Shown piece after piece: positions 34,100 through 44,318 of a DNA stretch of 45,563 nt. Location of the stretch: assembly GCA_013298125.1 (NCBI GenBank), contig JAAFJP010000041.1, forward strand, positions 1 through 45,563, in the 5' to 3' direction. The number at the start of each line of letters is the position of its first letter. The first letter of the stretch is position 1. Made by a program: the position numbers and the translations under genes. Under the pieces are notes generated by a model that saw only the letters and a program-made list of their open reading frames with translations, was not told the origin of the DNA and did not search any database. The stretch comes from Cytophagales bacterium. GTDB lineage: Bacteria > Bacteroidota > Bacteroidia > Cytophagales > Spirosomataceae.

Positions 34100-36801
34100 T
34101 TTATTTTTCGATACCACCAAAATCCTAATAAACCCAATAATCCAACAACCCCCAAATAAAACCAAGCATTACTCAAAGAAACCGCTTCTGCATCACCTAC
34201 CAACACGGCAGCCGCCCAAAAAGTTGGTAATTGTTTCTCTCCCGACTGACTCTGCAAGAACTCAATTTTGGCTTTTTGTAAAGAAATATCTTTGGGATAA
34301 CCTTCTGATAAGTATCTGTAAAACAACTCGTTAAGCGTATAAGTCGATTGATTTTCCACGCTCCAAAGGGTCGTCAAAGTGGCTGGAATTCCCAAAGCTG
34401 CAAAGCCTCTTGAAAGACTCAAAATCCCTTCACCTTTGGCATTTTTCCCTACGGCAGTTTTACAGGCAGAAAGTACCAATAATTGCGTTTTGAAGCGTTC
34501 CAGAGCATTTAATTCTGATAATTTTAAGACAGAATCTGCAAAATAAATCATCGGTTCTTGGTCGGTGCTGTCTGCCTGTGCGTGGGTGTATAGGTGGACA
34601 ATTTTGTAATCTTTGGCATTGCTCAAAAAGGCATTTTTTGTGGCTTCTTTTGTAGAAAATTTCTTCCCAAAAACAAAATTTGAAGCTACTTCCGAGAGTG
34701 AAATATCCGAACCTGACAAACTCGTTTGATTCAGGTTCTGACTAAAATTTACAGGCGACATCCCCATAAATTTATGACTGAAAGAAAACGAATTTTTACC
34801 CAAATTTTTCAGTAAAAATTGAACAGAATACGTATAAGAAATGGCATAATCATTCAGTAAATATTCGGCTCGTTTGGATGATTTACTCAATGCCTCGAAG
34901 GGCAAAAAATAACCATCCTGGGTAATAATCAGCCGCCCTTTGGGTACGTTCAGATACCTGAAAATTTGTTGATAAATTTGATTACTGACCGTTAAAAAAT
35001 TTTGAAAATTTTGATTAAGTTTTTGATTATCAGAACAATAACTCAGAAACTGGTTGGCATTTTTAGCATACTCTAACAAAGGGATTTTCTGTAAATCCGT
35101 TTTTTCGGGAGAAATAATTAAGGCATAAATGGCATCATCGCCCATAAAATATTCCAAAACGGTTTGGTCTTTGGCGAGATATTTTTTTACCTTATCCAAC
35201 GATACCAAAGTTGTATCATATTTGTACTTAAAATAAGTTGGATTTTTGGTTTCTAAGGTCTTAATAAATTGCTCTTGTTTACCTTGTTGCTCTAATAAGT
35301 GACTTTGTAGAACGGCATAATTTTTAGAATTTTCAGCCTCCGAAGTAATCTTTTTATTCAATTCAGCAATGCTCTGTTGAAAGCCTTTTTCTTGAGCTAA
35401 ATCATTGGCAGAAAGTTGTTGATTAGCACTGAGTCCATTGAGTTGGTCGTTCAATAAAACGGCTTTACTTTTCTCAAAAAAATAGAAGGCTTTTTCATAA
35501 TTTTTCAACAAAAAACACGTCTCAATTGCCTGCACATACAGGTGATGCGTATTATTTCGCCAATAGAGTTTTGACTGCGTACCCGTATGCTCAAAACGCA
35601 TGAGGTCGATGAGTTTATCGGCAGTAAGGTATGTATCAAGAGCAATTTTGAGGTTTTCCTTTTGTTTGGTGGTTTGGTAGTATTCGAGCCAAGTGTCGGC
35701 TTTGTCGGTTAGGGTGGTGAGGTAATATGATTTGAAATCTGTAATTTTTAAATTTTTAACATTAGGATTATCAAAGGAGTTTTTTGAGATAAAACCAATA
35801 GGGGCAACCGAAAGAGCCTTTTGATAATTTTCAAATGCCAGTGCATAATCTTTTTTCTTCCAATATACTGCGGCAATATCATCCAAAAAAATCACTTTTT
35901 GATTAGCATTAATCGTTGTTTTCAAACCTTTTTGATAATTTTCTAAGGCTTTATCATATTCTTTTAAATAATAGTAAGCGATTCCAATTGATTCGGAAGC
36001 TATGGCGTATCGGTCATACTGTTTTGTACTTAAGTAAATATCCTGTACTTTTTCATAATACTCAATAGCTCCTTGAAAATCATTTTCATTATTAGCTAAT
36101 TGTGCTAACCAATAATAAGCATAAGGTAGTAATTTTGAATCTTTTTTTTGACCCAATAAGGCAACGGCTTTCTCTAAATCATTTTTCGCTTTGTTGTAAT
36201 CTCCCATTAGGCTCAATGCTTTTCCTCTTTCAATAAGACACAAAGTTGATAAGGAGTCGTTTCCTTTTTGTTTAGTAATCATTATGCCAATATTAACCTG
36301 AGAAATGGCTTTCTCAAAATCACCGATTCTACTATGAATACTGGCTTTTTGGATATAAAACTTTGGAACAATTTTTATTTTTTCCTTGTAAGTCATTGAT
36401 ATTGCAATGGCACGGTCATAAGTTTCCAATGCTTTTACATAGAGACTTTGTTGGTCATAAATTTTAGCCAATAACTCATAATTATCAATTAATTGAATGG
36501 ATTGAATATTTTTTTGAGAGGAAGAGTTCAATTTTATAGCTTCTTGAACAAACTGATTGGCATGAATAAAATCCTGCAATTTAAGATAATTCTCTGCAAT
36601 TTTTTGAAGAATTAATGTGTAGATAGAATCTTGTAAACGACAATTTCGTCCAGTATCCCGAAGTCTCAAAAGCTCTTTTTGGTTATCAGGGTTTAGTACT
36701 ATTTTTTGAAAATCATGCTTAAACTGATTAGCACTTGGACACTCAGCCCAAGCAGAGTAAGTGAAAAATAATAAATAGCAACAGGTTATAAATCGTTTCA
36801 T
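34084..36801 (-). CDS. TPR-CHAT protease, exported and membrane-anchored
   Basis: A 905-aa protein with signal peptide (MKRFITCCYLLFFTYSAWA), TPR repeats over about 60-500, a CHAT (caspase-like) domain over about 560-860 and a C-terminal membrane helix AWFYLGVVGLLGLLGFWWY with basic tail. The catalytic His is in KIVHLYTHAQADS (about residue 740) and the Cys in LLVLSACKTAVG (about 780), both intact. CHAT proteases cut partner proteins, often on activation of their TPR part. It lies downstream of a subtilase gene in the same direction. A strong hairpin (36811-36845) sits just before its start codon. Confidence 0.9.
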   Translation of the reverse strand: MKRFITCCYLLFFTYSAWAECPSANQFKHDFQKIVLNPDNQKELLRLRDTGRNCRLQDSIYTLILQKIAENYLKLQDFIHANQFVQEAIKLNSSSQKNIQSIQLIDNYELLAKIYDQQSLYVKALETYDRAIAISMTYKEKIKIVPKFYIQKASIHSRIGDFEKAISQVNIGIMITKQKGNDSLSTLCLIERGKALSLMGDYNKAKNDLEKAVALLGQKKDSKLLPYAYYWLAQLANNENDFQGAIEYYEKVQDIYLSTKQYDRYAIASESIGIAYYYLKEYDKALENYQKGLKTTINANQKVIFLDDIAAVYWKKKDYALAFENYQKALSVAPIGFISKNSFDNPNVKNLKITDFKSYYLTTLTDKADTWLEYYQTTKQKENLKIALDTYLTADKLIDLMRFEHTGTQSKLYWRNNTHHLYVQAIETCFLLKNYEKAFYFFEKSKAVLLNDQLNGLSANQQLSANDLAQEKGFQQSIAELNKKITSEAENSKNYAVLQSHLLEQQGKQEQFIKTLETKNPTYFKYKYDTTLVSLDKVKKYLAKDQTVLEYFMGDDAIYALIISPEKTDLQKIPLLEYAKNANQFLSYCSDNQKLNQNFQNFLTVSNQIYQQIFRYLNVPKGRLIITQDGYFLPFEALSKSSKRAEYLLNDYAISYTYSVQFLLKNLGKNSFSFSHKFMGMSPVNFSQNLNQTSLSGSDISLSEVASNFVFGKKFSTKEATKNAFLSNAKDYKIVHLYTHAQADSTDQEPMIYFADSVLKLSELNALERFKTQLLVLSACKTAVGKNAKGEGILSLSRGFAALGIPATLTTLWSVENQSTYTLNELFYRYLSEGYPKDISLQKAKIEFLQSQSGEKQLPTFWAAAVLVGDAEAVSLSNAWFYLGVVGLLGLLGFWWYRKIKNLEV

Positions 36802-36805
36802 GGGA

Positions 36806-36845
36806 TATAAAAATTGAGGTAATTACAACGTAATTACCTCAATTT
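36806..36845 (-). terminator. Terminator or attenuator between the subtilase and CHAT genes
   Basis: AAATTGAGGTAATTAC (36811-36826) pairs with its exact complement (36830-36845) around a 3-nt loop. On the minus strand a T run follows directly, then the CHAT ATG after about 9 nt. It should terminate the subtilase transcript and leaves almost no room for a CHAT promoter. Confidence 0.85.
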
Positions 36846-36877
36846 AAGACTTTTATAGGAATTCAAAAAGGGAGTGC

Positions 36878-38320
36878 TTAATTTTTATATTTTTTAATAT
36901 CACTCGTTGTGGGAATGAGTCCAATATATCCACTTTTTGAGAACCCGCCAGAAGTTACAGATAAATATTTGATAACATCCGCTGTTACGTATGGGGCTGC
37001 GTATGATGTTCCAAGCTCGGATGTACCAGCACCTCCGCTTGCTGACGGAATAGCGTGTCCACAGTCTTTGTCCGCTTGAAAAGTTAAGTCTATCTTCTTT
37101 TCTGAGCTTGAAAAATTTTGACAAATTGTTGAATCTTTTTTGCTTGTTACTGAAATGATATGATTACCTATTTCTGAATTGTCAGTATAGCAAGCAGGGA
37201 GATAGTTATTTTTATCAATATTAAATTTTTGATTCCCAGCAGAACAAACTATTACCATATTAGCGATTTTGGCACGACGCAAGACTTCCTCAAAAACAGG
37301 TATTGGCTCCGTGGTAGCAACACCCCAACTGGCATTTACGATTTTGATATTGTGTTTCATTGCGTATATGATCGCACACAGGTTATCATATAGATTTCCT
37401 ACATAACGTTTATCATAGGCTTTTAGTCCAACAATTCCTATGTTTGCTCTATTCACATTATTCGCAATAATTCGTGCAATTTTTGTTCCATGAATAATCT
37501 TATTGGTATCACTAATATCTGAATTATGGTCTATAAAATTGTAGTGAAGGGAGTTGTTCATAATAGGCGAAATTAAGGATTCGCTACCTAAAAGTCCTGT
37601 GGTGGATATTTTAGGAGAGATATTAAAATTTATGCCCGAATCTATTATACCAACCATAATTGGAGGCTTCTGACCATCGCCTACTTGTAATTCTTTTTGT
37701 GGTAGTTTAAAATTTTGCCCTACATTAGAAATAGACATTCCATCATGAGTAGGCGGTGGCATTCCTATTCCATGACCATCAGGGTTAAGTGTTGTAGCAA
37801 TTAAATGTAAATCTTTGCCTGATAATAAAAGTAAATCATCATCGCAGTCGCAAGTTTTAGAATTATCTCGAACCACATTGACCGCATCGGCTACTTTGAA
37901 TACATCTAAAATTCTACCAAAAATATTTTTTGAAACAATAGGCTCTTTCCCACGGGCGTATTCATCACTTTGCTTTTCATCGGTTAATTCTTCTATATTC
38001 TTTGCTCCGCTCAGAATTTGCCATTTCCAATAGCTTTCCAAATCTTTTTCTACACTTTTAATAGCATCAGCTTGATTTGCCTGAACAGTATCTTTTCCAA
38101 CCAATAAAACAATCTTACGGTCTTTCAAAACATATCCTACTCCTTCAACAAAAACATAGGGATATTCTTTTGGATAATTTTTAATAATAGTTCCTAATGG
38201 TGTAACCTCTGTTGGTGACATTTCTTTACCAACAATTCTGGGCTTTGTCCCCAACGAAAAATAAAAGAAGAGTGAAAATAATCCCAAAAGGATTAAGATG
38301 AGAATTAGTAGTCGTCTCAT
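36878..38320 (-). CDS. Subtilisin-like serine protease (S8), membrane-anchored
   Basis: A 480-aa protein with an N-terminal hydrophobic helix (LLILILILLGLFSLFFYFSLG) and a 150-residue region before the protease domain. The catalytic residues are Asp near 225 (VGIIDSGINF), His near 277 (HGTKIARIIAN) and Ser near 437 (GTSYAAPYV), with the oxyanion Asn in VIVCSAGNQK. All are present, so it should be active outside the cytoplasm. The CHAT protease gene follows in the same direction after a hairpin. Substrate unknown; a functional link to CHAT is suggested by adjacency only. Confidence 0.9.
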   Translation of the reverse strand: MRRLLILILILLGLFSLFFYFSLGTKPRIVGKEMSPTEVTPLGTIIKNYPKEYPYVFVEGVGYVLKDRKIVLLVGKDTVQANQADAIKSVEKDLESYWKWQILSGAKNIEELTDEKQSDEYARGKEPIVSKNIFGRILDVFKVADAVNVVRDNSKTCDCDDDLLLLSGKDLHLIATTLNPDGHGIGMPPPTHDGMSISNVGQNFKLPQKELQVGDGQKPPIMVGIIDSGINFNISPKISTTGLLGSESLISPIMNNSLHYNFIDHNSDISDTNKIIHGTKIARIIANNVNRANIGIVGLKAYDKRYVGNLYDNLCAIIYAMKHNIKIVNASWGVATTEPIPVFEEVLRRAKIANMVIVCSAGNQKFNIDKNNYLPACYTDNSEIGNHIISVTSKKDSTICQNFSSSEKKIDLTFQADKDCGHAIPSASGGAGTSELGTSYAAPYVTADVIKYLSVTSGGFSKSGYIGLIPTTSDIKKYKN

Positions 38321-38501
38321 AATGGTTTGATTTTAAAAGGGTTTGAATGATAAAACAGTTTGAGGGTTTAGTCGTAAAAAATTGAGATCCGGTAAACATC
38401 TTCTAAGTTATGCTTTTATCGGAAAGAGAAACAAAGTAGGGTCTATTACTTATTTAACGGTTAATATTCCCCTCTTCTTTACTCCGTATTAATTCATTCC
38501 G

Positions 38502-38509
38502 TACCTTTG
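38502..38509 (+). promoter_or_regulatory. Candidate -7 element of icd
   Basis: TACCTTTG fits TAnnTTTG. Transcription would start near 38516, about 83 nt before the ATG, and the leader would contain a perfect palindrome at 38526-38547. Confidence 0.6.
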
Positions 38510-38525
38510 CGGAAAATTAAACTTG

Positions 38526-38547
38526 GTTCAAGTTTCCAAACTTGAAC
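38526..38547. promoter_or_regulatory. Perfect palindrome in the icd leader
   Basis: GTTCAAGTTT and AAACTTGAAC are exact complements, separated by CC, in the short stretch between the icd -7 box and its ATG. It lies about 10 nt after the predicted start site, a position typical of a repressor operator, though an RNA hairpin is also possible. Confidence 0.6.
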
Positions 38548-38598
38548 GTATAGAGCATCTTAGCTCCCCAAACGAATAACAATAGCATAATTTCACAA

Positions 38599-39825
38599 AT
38601 GGAAAAAATTAAAGTTGCCAACCCCGTCGTCGAACTTGATGGCGATGAAATGACTCGAATTATCTGGAAATTTATTAAGGATAAATTAATCGTTCCGTAT
38701 TTGGACGTGGATATTAAATACTACGACTTAGGAATGGAATACCGTGACGAAACCAACGACCAAGTGACGATTGATGCTGCTGAGGCTATCAAAAAGTATG
38801 GCGTAGGTATCAAATGTGCCACCATCACGCCCGATGAAGCTCGTGTAAAAGAGTTTAATTTGAAGCAAATGTGGAAGTCACCAAACGGAACAATTCGTAA
38901 CATTTTGGACGGTACTGTTTTCCGTGAGCCAATCGTTTGTCAGAATGTACCACGTTTGGTAACTAACTGGGATTCTCCAATCATCGTGGGTCGTCATGCT
39001 TTTGGTGACCAATATAAAGCAACTGATTTCGTTGTGAAAGGTGCTGGTAAATTAACCATGAAATTTGAAGGCGAAGACGGAACAATCCAAGAATTTGAGG
39101 TTTTCAACTTCAAATCGGGCGGTGTTGCGATGGGTATGTATAACGTAGATGAGTCTATCCGTGGATTTGCTCGTGCGTGTCTGAACATGGGAATCACCAA
39201 AGGATGGCCTGTATATCTTTCAACGAAAAATACAATCTTGAAAAAATACGATGGTCGTTTTAAAGATATTTTCCAAGAAATTTTTGACGCTGAATTTGCG
39301 GATAAATTCAAGGAAGCAGGAATCGTTTACGAACACCGTTTAATTGACGACATGGTGGCATCTGCCATGAAGTGGAACGGTAAATTTATCTGGGCTTGTA
39401 AAAACTACGATGGTGACGTACAGTCAGATTCAGTAGCCCAAGGATTTGGTTCATTAGGTTTGATGACTTCGGTTTTAGTAACACCAGACGGAAAAGTAAT
39501 GGAAGCAGAAGCGGCTCACGGAACGGTTACACGCCATTTCAGAGACCACCAAGCAGGAAAACCAACCTCAACAAACCCAATCGCATCCATCTTTGCATGG
39601 ACTCGTGGATTAGAATTCCGTGGTAAATTAGACGGAAATCAAGCCCTTATTGACTTCTGCCAGACTCTGGAAAGAGTTTGCGTTGAGACCGTTGAGTCTG
39701 GAAAAATGACCAAAGATTTAGCCATTTGTGTTCACGGAAATAAAGTTACTTTGGGTGAGCATTACCTAAATACACAAGATTTCTTGGATGCCATTGATGA
39801 TAATTTGAAGGCGGCATTGGCATAA
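38599..39825 (+). CDS. icd: NADP-dependent isocitrate dehydrogenase
   Basis: A 408-aa isocitrate dehydrogenase of the eukaryotic-like (IDH1/2-type) branch, seen in [55 protein letters not shown] and [20 protein letters not shown]. It makes 2-oxoglutarate and NADPH in the citrate cycle. Cytosolic, full length. It has its own promoter and terminator, so it is a single-gene unit. Confidence 0.97.
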   Translation: MEKIKVANPVVELDGDEMTRIIWKFIKDKLIVPYLDVDIKYYDLGMEYRDETNDQVTIDAAEAIKKYGVGIKCATITPDEARVKEFNLKQMWKSPNGTIRNILDGTVFREPIVCQNVPRLVTNWDSPIIVGRHAFGDQYKATDFVVKGAGKLTMKFEGEDGTIQEFEVFNFKSGGVAMGMYNVDESIRGFARACLNMGITKGWPVYLSTKNTILKKYDGRFKDIFQEIFDAEFADKFKEAGIVYEHRLIDDMVASAMKWNGKFIWACKNYDGDVQSDSVAQGFGSLGLMTSVLVTPDGKVMEAEAAHGTVTRHFRDHQAGKPTSTNPIASIFAWTRGLEFRGKLDGNQALIDFCQTLERVCVETVESGKMTKDLAICVHGNKVTLGEHYLNTQDFLDAIDDNLKAALA

Positions 39826-39867
39826 GTATTTATAATTTGTTGTTATCAAAAAAACGATTCACATTAG

Positions 39868-39905
39868 AAAAGTCTCAAAACAAATCGTTTTGAGACTTTT
39901 TTATA
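39868..39905 (+). terminator. Terminator of icd
   Basis: AAAAGTCTCAAAAC (39868-39881) pairs exactly with GTTTTGAGACTTTT (39887-39900), followed by T residues. It is 43 nt after the icd stop. Confidence 0.9.
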
Positions 39906-39933
39906 CATAGGCTTTTTCGAGTCACTCAAATCC

Positions 39934-40737
39934 ATGAAATTAGAACCAATGAAAAAAGTCGTATTCATTCTGTTATTATTTTCTTTCAAAATCCAAGCCC
40001 AAAAGCCTTTAACGGCAATTTTAGGTGCATTTCGGGATGAAGTAAAATTATTGGAAGATTCTCTTCAAAATAAACAAGAAGTGACCGTAAAAGGCATTCG
40101 TTTCGTTACGGGTGATTTCCGTGGGCGACCCGTTGTGGTGGCTCTCACGGGCGTGGGCAAAGTGAATGCCGCCATGACCACTACTATTTTATTGATGAAT
40201 TGGCAACCCCAACAACTGATTTTCACGGGTATTGCGGGCGGTGTGAATCCTGAAATTTTGCCTGGCGATATGGTCATTGCAAAGTCCACGATTCAGCATG
40301 ATTTTGGCAAGATAAATCCACAAGGAATGCTAATTTGGAATACCCGAAATCCAATTGATGGCGTTCAAAATCCCATGTATTTTCCTGCGGATTCTGTTTT
40401 GCTAATGAAGGCACAAAAAGCCTCAAATCAGACTAAATTCAAGGAAATTGAAGGTCGAAAGATAAAAATTATGACAGGAATTGTGGCAACGGGAGACGTT
40501 TTTGTGAATTCAGACGAGAAGGTAAAAGTCCTTCAAGAACAAGTAAAAGCTGATGCAACCGAGATGGAAGGAGCCGCCGTGGCACAGGTTTGTTACCAGT
40601 TAAAAGTACCTTGTTTGATACTAAGAAGCATCAGCGATAACGCCAACTCAAAAGCCCACGTGGACATGAATATTTTTGGTTCGATTGCGGCTTATAATTC
40701 TTCAAATTTGGTCTTGGGGATTTTGGGTGGGTTGTGA
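39934..40737 (+). CDS. Exported 5'-methylthioadenosine/S-adenosylhomocysteine nucleosidase-like protein
   Basis: A 267-aa phosphorylase-fold protein. The MTAN pattern is clear: LTAILGAFRDEVKLLEDSL, VVALTGVGKVNAAMTTTILL, IFTGIAGGVNPEILPGDMVI, the ribose-binding TEMEGAAVAQVC and the catalytic Asp in RSISDNA. It differs from the usual form in having a signal peptide (MKKVVFILLLFSFKIQAQ), so it should act in the periplasm. The alternative start at 39949 gives the cleaner signal. Substrate may therefore be extracellular nucleosides rather than intracellular SAH. It is not in an operon with methionine genes. Confidence 0.85.
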   Translation: MKLEPMKKVVFILLLFSFKIQAQKPLTAILGAFRDEVKLLEDSLQNKQEVTVKGIRFVTGDFRGRPVVVALTGVGKVNAAMTTTILLMNWQPQQLIFTGIAGGVNPEILPGDMVIAKSTIQHDFGKINPQGMLIWNTRNPIDGVQNPMYFPADSVLLMKAQKASNQTKFKEIEGRKIKIMTGIVATGDVFVNSDEKVKVLQEQVKADATEMEGAAVAQVCYQLKVPCLILRSISDNANSKAHVDMNIFGSIAAYNSSNLVLGILGGL

Positions 40738-40744
40738 GCTTTTC

Positions 40745-40828
40745 TTACCACAAAAGGCACAAAGGAAACAAAGTTTTTGAACATACATTCTTCCCAAAAC
40801 TTTGTTCTCTTTTTGACTTTTGTGGTAA
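40745..40828. repeat. TTACCACAAAAGGCACAAAG-type inverted repeat
   Basis: The left arm (40745-40777) and the right arm (about 40797-40828) are complementary except for a few bases. Words of the form CTTTGTGCCTTTGTGG are dispersed in Bacteroidota genomes. It sits in the gap after the nucleosidase gene and can end its transcript. Confidence 0.75.
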
Positions 40829-40875
40829 AATATTTGGTATATTTGGAATTGTTGCCAGTTTCATTAAAATCAAAA

Positions 40876-41298
40876 ATGGAATCATACATTAAAATATTAG
40901 AAGCTAAACTTTTAGATAGTACCTTACCGAGGAAAGAAACTGTCAGAATAATGAAGTTGGTCAGTATTTTAAGTTTAGAAAAAGAAGAATTAGAAAGAGA
41001 AGTAGAAGAAACCCAACCATGCTCAAATTGCCTTAAAGATGTTCCTCTTAATCCAAGATACCCTGAATACATTTGTAAAGATTGTCAGAATAAAGAAATT
41101 CGAGATGCAAATGGAACGCTTGTAAAATTTTGTAATAAAGACATTGGAGGAGGTTTAGTTGTGATTTATTATGATGAAAATCAACAGGTTATCCGTGAAG
41201 ATACTTCTTTTACTAAGTTTGAATGTTATCTTGATGGAAAGCCATTCATTGCAAGCGAAGCAAAATTTGGTGGAATCGTGATTCAAAATAAGGATTAA
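40876..41298 (+). CDS. Hypothetical protein with zinc-ribbon-like CxxC pair
   Basis: A 140-aa protein from the ATG at 40876; an earlier TTG start at 40777 would translate part of an inverted repeat. An N-terminal helical segment (MESYIKILEAKLL, KEELEREVEE) is followed by CSNCLKDVPLNPRYPEYICKDC-type spacing (two CxxC pairs separated by 13 residues, described here in parts: CSNC, then ICKDC), which could bind zinc. The remainder is beta-rich. No relative recognised; cytosolic. A terminator follows (41324-41354). Confidence 0.65.
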   Translation: MESYIKILEAKLLDSTLPRKETVRIMKLVSILSLEKEELEREVEETQPCSNCLKDVPLNPRYPEYICKDCQNKEIRDANGTLVKFCNKDIGGGLVVIYYDENQQVIREDTSFTKFECYLDGKPFIASEAKFGGIVIQNKD

Positions 41299-41323
41299 GA
41301 ACTTGGTATATCAATAAAAACCC

Positions 41324-41356
41324 AAAAAGCCCACGCCAAAAACGTGGGTTTTTGTT
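41324..41356 (+). terminator. Terminator of the CxxC protein gene
   Basis: CCCACG (41330-41335) pairs with CGTGGG (41343-41348), with A-T and G-T pairs extending the stem into a T run. Confidence 0.75.
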
Positions 41357-41440
41357 TAACTTTATAGTCAATTTAGGTGTTAGGTTTTAGAGACTTAGGT
41401 TTAAAATTAACCCCCAAATCCTAACCCCAACCCCCAAAAT

Positions 41441-44278
41441 ATGGCAAACAACAATCCCGACATTACAGGTCACGAGAATATCGAAATTCTTGGGGCAAGA
41501 GAACATAATCTTAAAAATATTGACCTAACCATTCCCCGCAATAAGTTAGTCGTTTTCACAGGAATATCTGGCTCTGGGAAGTCCTCGCTGGCTTTTGATA
41601 CCGTTTATGCCGAAGGGCAACGCCGCTACATGGAGTCTTTTTCAGCGTATGCCCGTAGCTTTTTGGGCAATATGGAACGCCCCGATGTCGATAAAATCAA
41701 TGGACTTTCGCCCGTGATTTCGATTGAACAAAAGACGACTTCCAAAAATCCACGCTCGACGGTTGGTACAGTTACGGAGATTTATGACTTCATGCGTCTG
41801 TTGTATGCACGGGCGAGTGAGGCGTACAGTTATGTCACGGGTGAGAAGATGATTAAGCAATCTATCGACCAAATTATTGACGTAATTCTGCAAGATTATC
41901 AAGACCAAAAATTGATTATTCTTGCCCCCGTTGTGAAAGGTCGGAAGGGTCATTACCGTGAATTATTCGTTCAGATTGAGAAATTGGGCTATACAAAAGT
42001 GCGTGTGGATGGCGTGGTGATGGATATTCAACCCAAAATGCAATTGGACCGCTTCAAGATTCACGATATTGAAATTGTGGTGGACAGAATTATTGTTAAA
42101 ACCGAAGACCGTTTTCGTTTGTCGCAATCCGTGCAAACGGCAATGAATCAAGGCAAGGGAATTATGATGACTCGTGATGAAAAAAATGAGGTCAGAAATT
42201 TCTCGAAATTCTTGATGGACCCTGTTTCGGGCATTAGTTACGATGAACCTTCGCCCAATAATTTCTCCTTCAATTCGCCCTACGGTTGGTGTCCAAATTG
42301 TCAGGGTTTGGGTAAGGTGGAGGAAATTACCGAAGATTCTATTCTCCCCGACAAAACCCTCAGCATCGAAAAAGGAGCAATTGCACCCATTGGCGAGTAC
42401 CGTGAAATGTGGATTTTCAAGCAATTGGAGGTCTTGTTGAAACCCTACAAAGTCAATCTGAAAACGCCCATCGAAAAATTCCCTGCCGAAGCTATCGAAA
42501 TCATGCTTTATGGAACGGAGGAACCCGTGGCGGTACCGTCTAAAAAATACGAAGGAACGGACTGGAATACCAAATATGAAGGTATAGTAACGTTTTTGAA
42601 ACGTCAGCAAGAAACGGGTTCTGAGAAGATTCAGGACTGGTTGAAGGATTTTATGGCGATAAATACTTGTCCAGATTGCAAGGGGGCAAGGTTGAAAAAA
42701 GAGTCGCTCCATTTCCTGATTGATGGACAAAATATTGCGTATTTAGCCGATTTAGATATTTCGGAATTGGCGGAATGGTTTACTGATTTAGAACCCAGAA
42801 TGAATGAACGCCAAAACGTGATTGCCAAAGAAATTTTGAAGGAAATCAGAAAAAGGATTGGCTTTTTGACGGGTATTGGCTTGGAATATTTAACGCTAAA
42901 CCGCTCTCTGAGAACGCTCTCAGGTGGTGAGGCTCAACGGATTAGGCTCGCCACGCAAATTGGTACGCAACTGACCAACGTGCTGTATATTATGGACGAA
43001 CCAAGCATCGGTTTGCACCAACGAGATAACGTAAAACTGATTCAAGCCCTCAAAGATTTGCGTGATTTGGGCAATTCTGTCCTCATCGTCGAACACGATA
43101 AAGACATGATGTTGGAGTCGGATTATATTGTGGATATTGGACCAGGGGCAGGACGACACGGCGGGGCAATTGTGGGACAAGGAACGCCCGAAGAATTTTT
43201 GAAAAATAACTCAACAACGGCTAATTTTTTGAGTGGACAAATCAGTATTGACGTTCCAAAGAAAAGAAGACAAGGCAATGGTAACTCGCTGATTATCAAA
43301 GGAGCAACGGGTAATAATTTGAAAAATGTAAGTTTAAAATTGCCTTTGGGGAAAATGATTTCGATAACGGGCGTGAGTGGTTCTGGGAAATCTTCGCTGA
43401 TTCATGACACGATGTACCCGATTTTGAACCGTCATTTTTTCAACTCAAAACGTGAACCAATGGCTCATAAATCGGTGGAGGGTTTGGAGCATTTGGATAA
43501 AGTAATTGAAGTGGATCAATCGCCCATCGGACGCACGCCACGCTCGAATCCTGCCACTTATACGGGTATGTTTACGGACATCCGTAGTCTGTATGCGGAG
43601 TTGCCCGAGTCCAAAATCAGAGGCTACAAAGCGGGTCGTTTTAGTTTTAATGTCAAAGGTGGACGTTGCGAAGATTGCGAAGGTGCGGGCATGAAAAAGA
43701 TTGAAATGGAGTTCTTGCCCGACGTACACGTAGCCTGCGAAACCTGCAAAGGGAAACGCTTTAATCGTGAGACTCAGGAAGTACGTTTTAAGGGGAAATC
43801 TATTGCCGATGTCTTGGATATGACGGTGGAACAAGCCGTAGAATTCTTTGAAAATCAGCCAAAAATTGCTCGTAAAGTCCAGATGCTCAACGAAGTAGGT
43901 TTGGGATATATCACCATCGGGCAACAAGCCACTACGCTATCGGGAGGAGAAGCTCAACGGGTAAAATTAGCCGAAGAACTCTCGAAAAGAGACACGGGCA
44001 AAACCATGTACATCTTGGACGAACCTACGACTGGACTCCATTTTCAAGACATCAAAAAACTCTTAGAAGTCCTCAACCGATTGGCAGACAAAGGCAATAC
44101 CGTCTTGATTATTGAGCATAATTTAGACGTAATAAAAGTATCAGACCACGTAATTGACATCGGTCCAGAAGGAGGACAAAAAGGCGGAAACATCATCGCA
44201 GAAGGCACACCAGAGCAAGTAGCGAAGGTGAAAGGGAGTTATACGGCTAAATTTTTGAAGGAGGAGTTGAAGGGGTAG
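41441..44278 (+). CDS. uvrA: Excinuclease ABC subunit A
   Basis: A 945-aa UvrA. Two ABC ATPase units are present: Walker [21 protein letters not shown] (first) and [20 protein letters not shown] (second); signatures [16 protein letters not shown] and [16 protein letters not shown]; and Walker [15 protein letters not shown] and [14 protein letters not shown]. Zinc-module cysteine pairs occur in CPNCQGLG and CPDCKGARL, and in CEDCEGAG and CETCKGKRF. It finds bulky lesions in nucleotide excision repair and loads UvrB. Full length. Confidence 0.98.
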   Translation: MANNNPDITGHENIEILGAREHNLKNIDLTIPRNKLVVFTGISGSGKSSLAFDTVYAEGQRRYMESFSAYARSFLGNMERPDVDKINGLSPVISIEQKTTSKNPRSTVGTVTEIYDFMRLLYARASEAYSYVTGEKMIKQSIDQIIDVILQDYQDQKLIILAPVVKGRKGHYRELFVQIEKLGYTKVRVDGVVMDIQPKMQLDRFKIHDIEIVVDRIIVKTEDRFRLSQSVQTAMNQGKGIMMTRDEKNEVRNFSKFLMDPVSGISYDEPSPNNFSFNSPYGWCPNCQGLGKVEEITEDSILPDKTLSIEKGAIAPIGEYREMWIFKQLEVLLKPYKVNLKTPIEKFPAEAIEIMLYGTEEPVAVPSKKYEGTDWNTKYEGIVTFLKRQQETGSEKIQDWLKDFMAINTCPDCKGARLKKESLHFLIDGQNIAYLADLDISELAEWFTDLEPRMNERQNVIAKEILKEIRKRIGFLTGIGLEYLTLNRSLRTLSGGEAQRIRLATQIGTQLTNVLYIMDEPSIGLHQRDNVKLIQALKDLRDLGNSVLIVEHDKDMMLESDYIVDIGPGAGRHGGAIVGQGTPEEFLKNNSTTANFLSGQISIDVPKKRRQGNGNSLIIKGATGNNLKNVSLKLPLGKMISITGVSGSGKSSLIHDTMYPILNRHFFNSKREPMAHKSVEGLEHLDKVIEVDQSPIGRTPRSNPATYTGMFTDIRSLYAELPESKIRGYKAGRFSFNVKGGRCEDCEGAGMKKIEMEFLPDVHVACETCKGKRFNRETQEVRFKGKSIADVLDMTVEQAVEFFENQPKIARKVQMLNEVGLGYITIGQQATTLSGGEAQRVKLAEELSKRDTGKTMYILDEPTTGLHFQDIKKLLEVLNRLADKGNTVLIIEHNLDVIKVSDHVIDIGPEGGQKGGNIIAEGTPEQVAKVKGSYTAKFLKEELKG

Positions 44279-44318
44279 GTTTTTGGTTTATACCTAATTT
44301 GTTATAAATAGTTAAGCA

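Noticed and set aside
36878-38320. Subtilase as the leader peptidase of the RiPP module
   Set aside because: It lies more than 30 kb from the module, on the other strand and beside a CHAT gene; nothing in the sequence ties it to the precursor.
40777-40875. Longer start of the CxxC protein
   Set aside because: The TTG start lies within the loop of an inverted repeat and the added residues translate its right arm.
41963-42730. 255-aa minus-strand ORF inside uvrA
   Set aside because: It is a shadow frame of uvrA, whose motifs are continuous on the plus strand.
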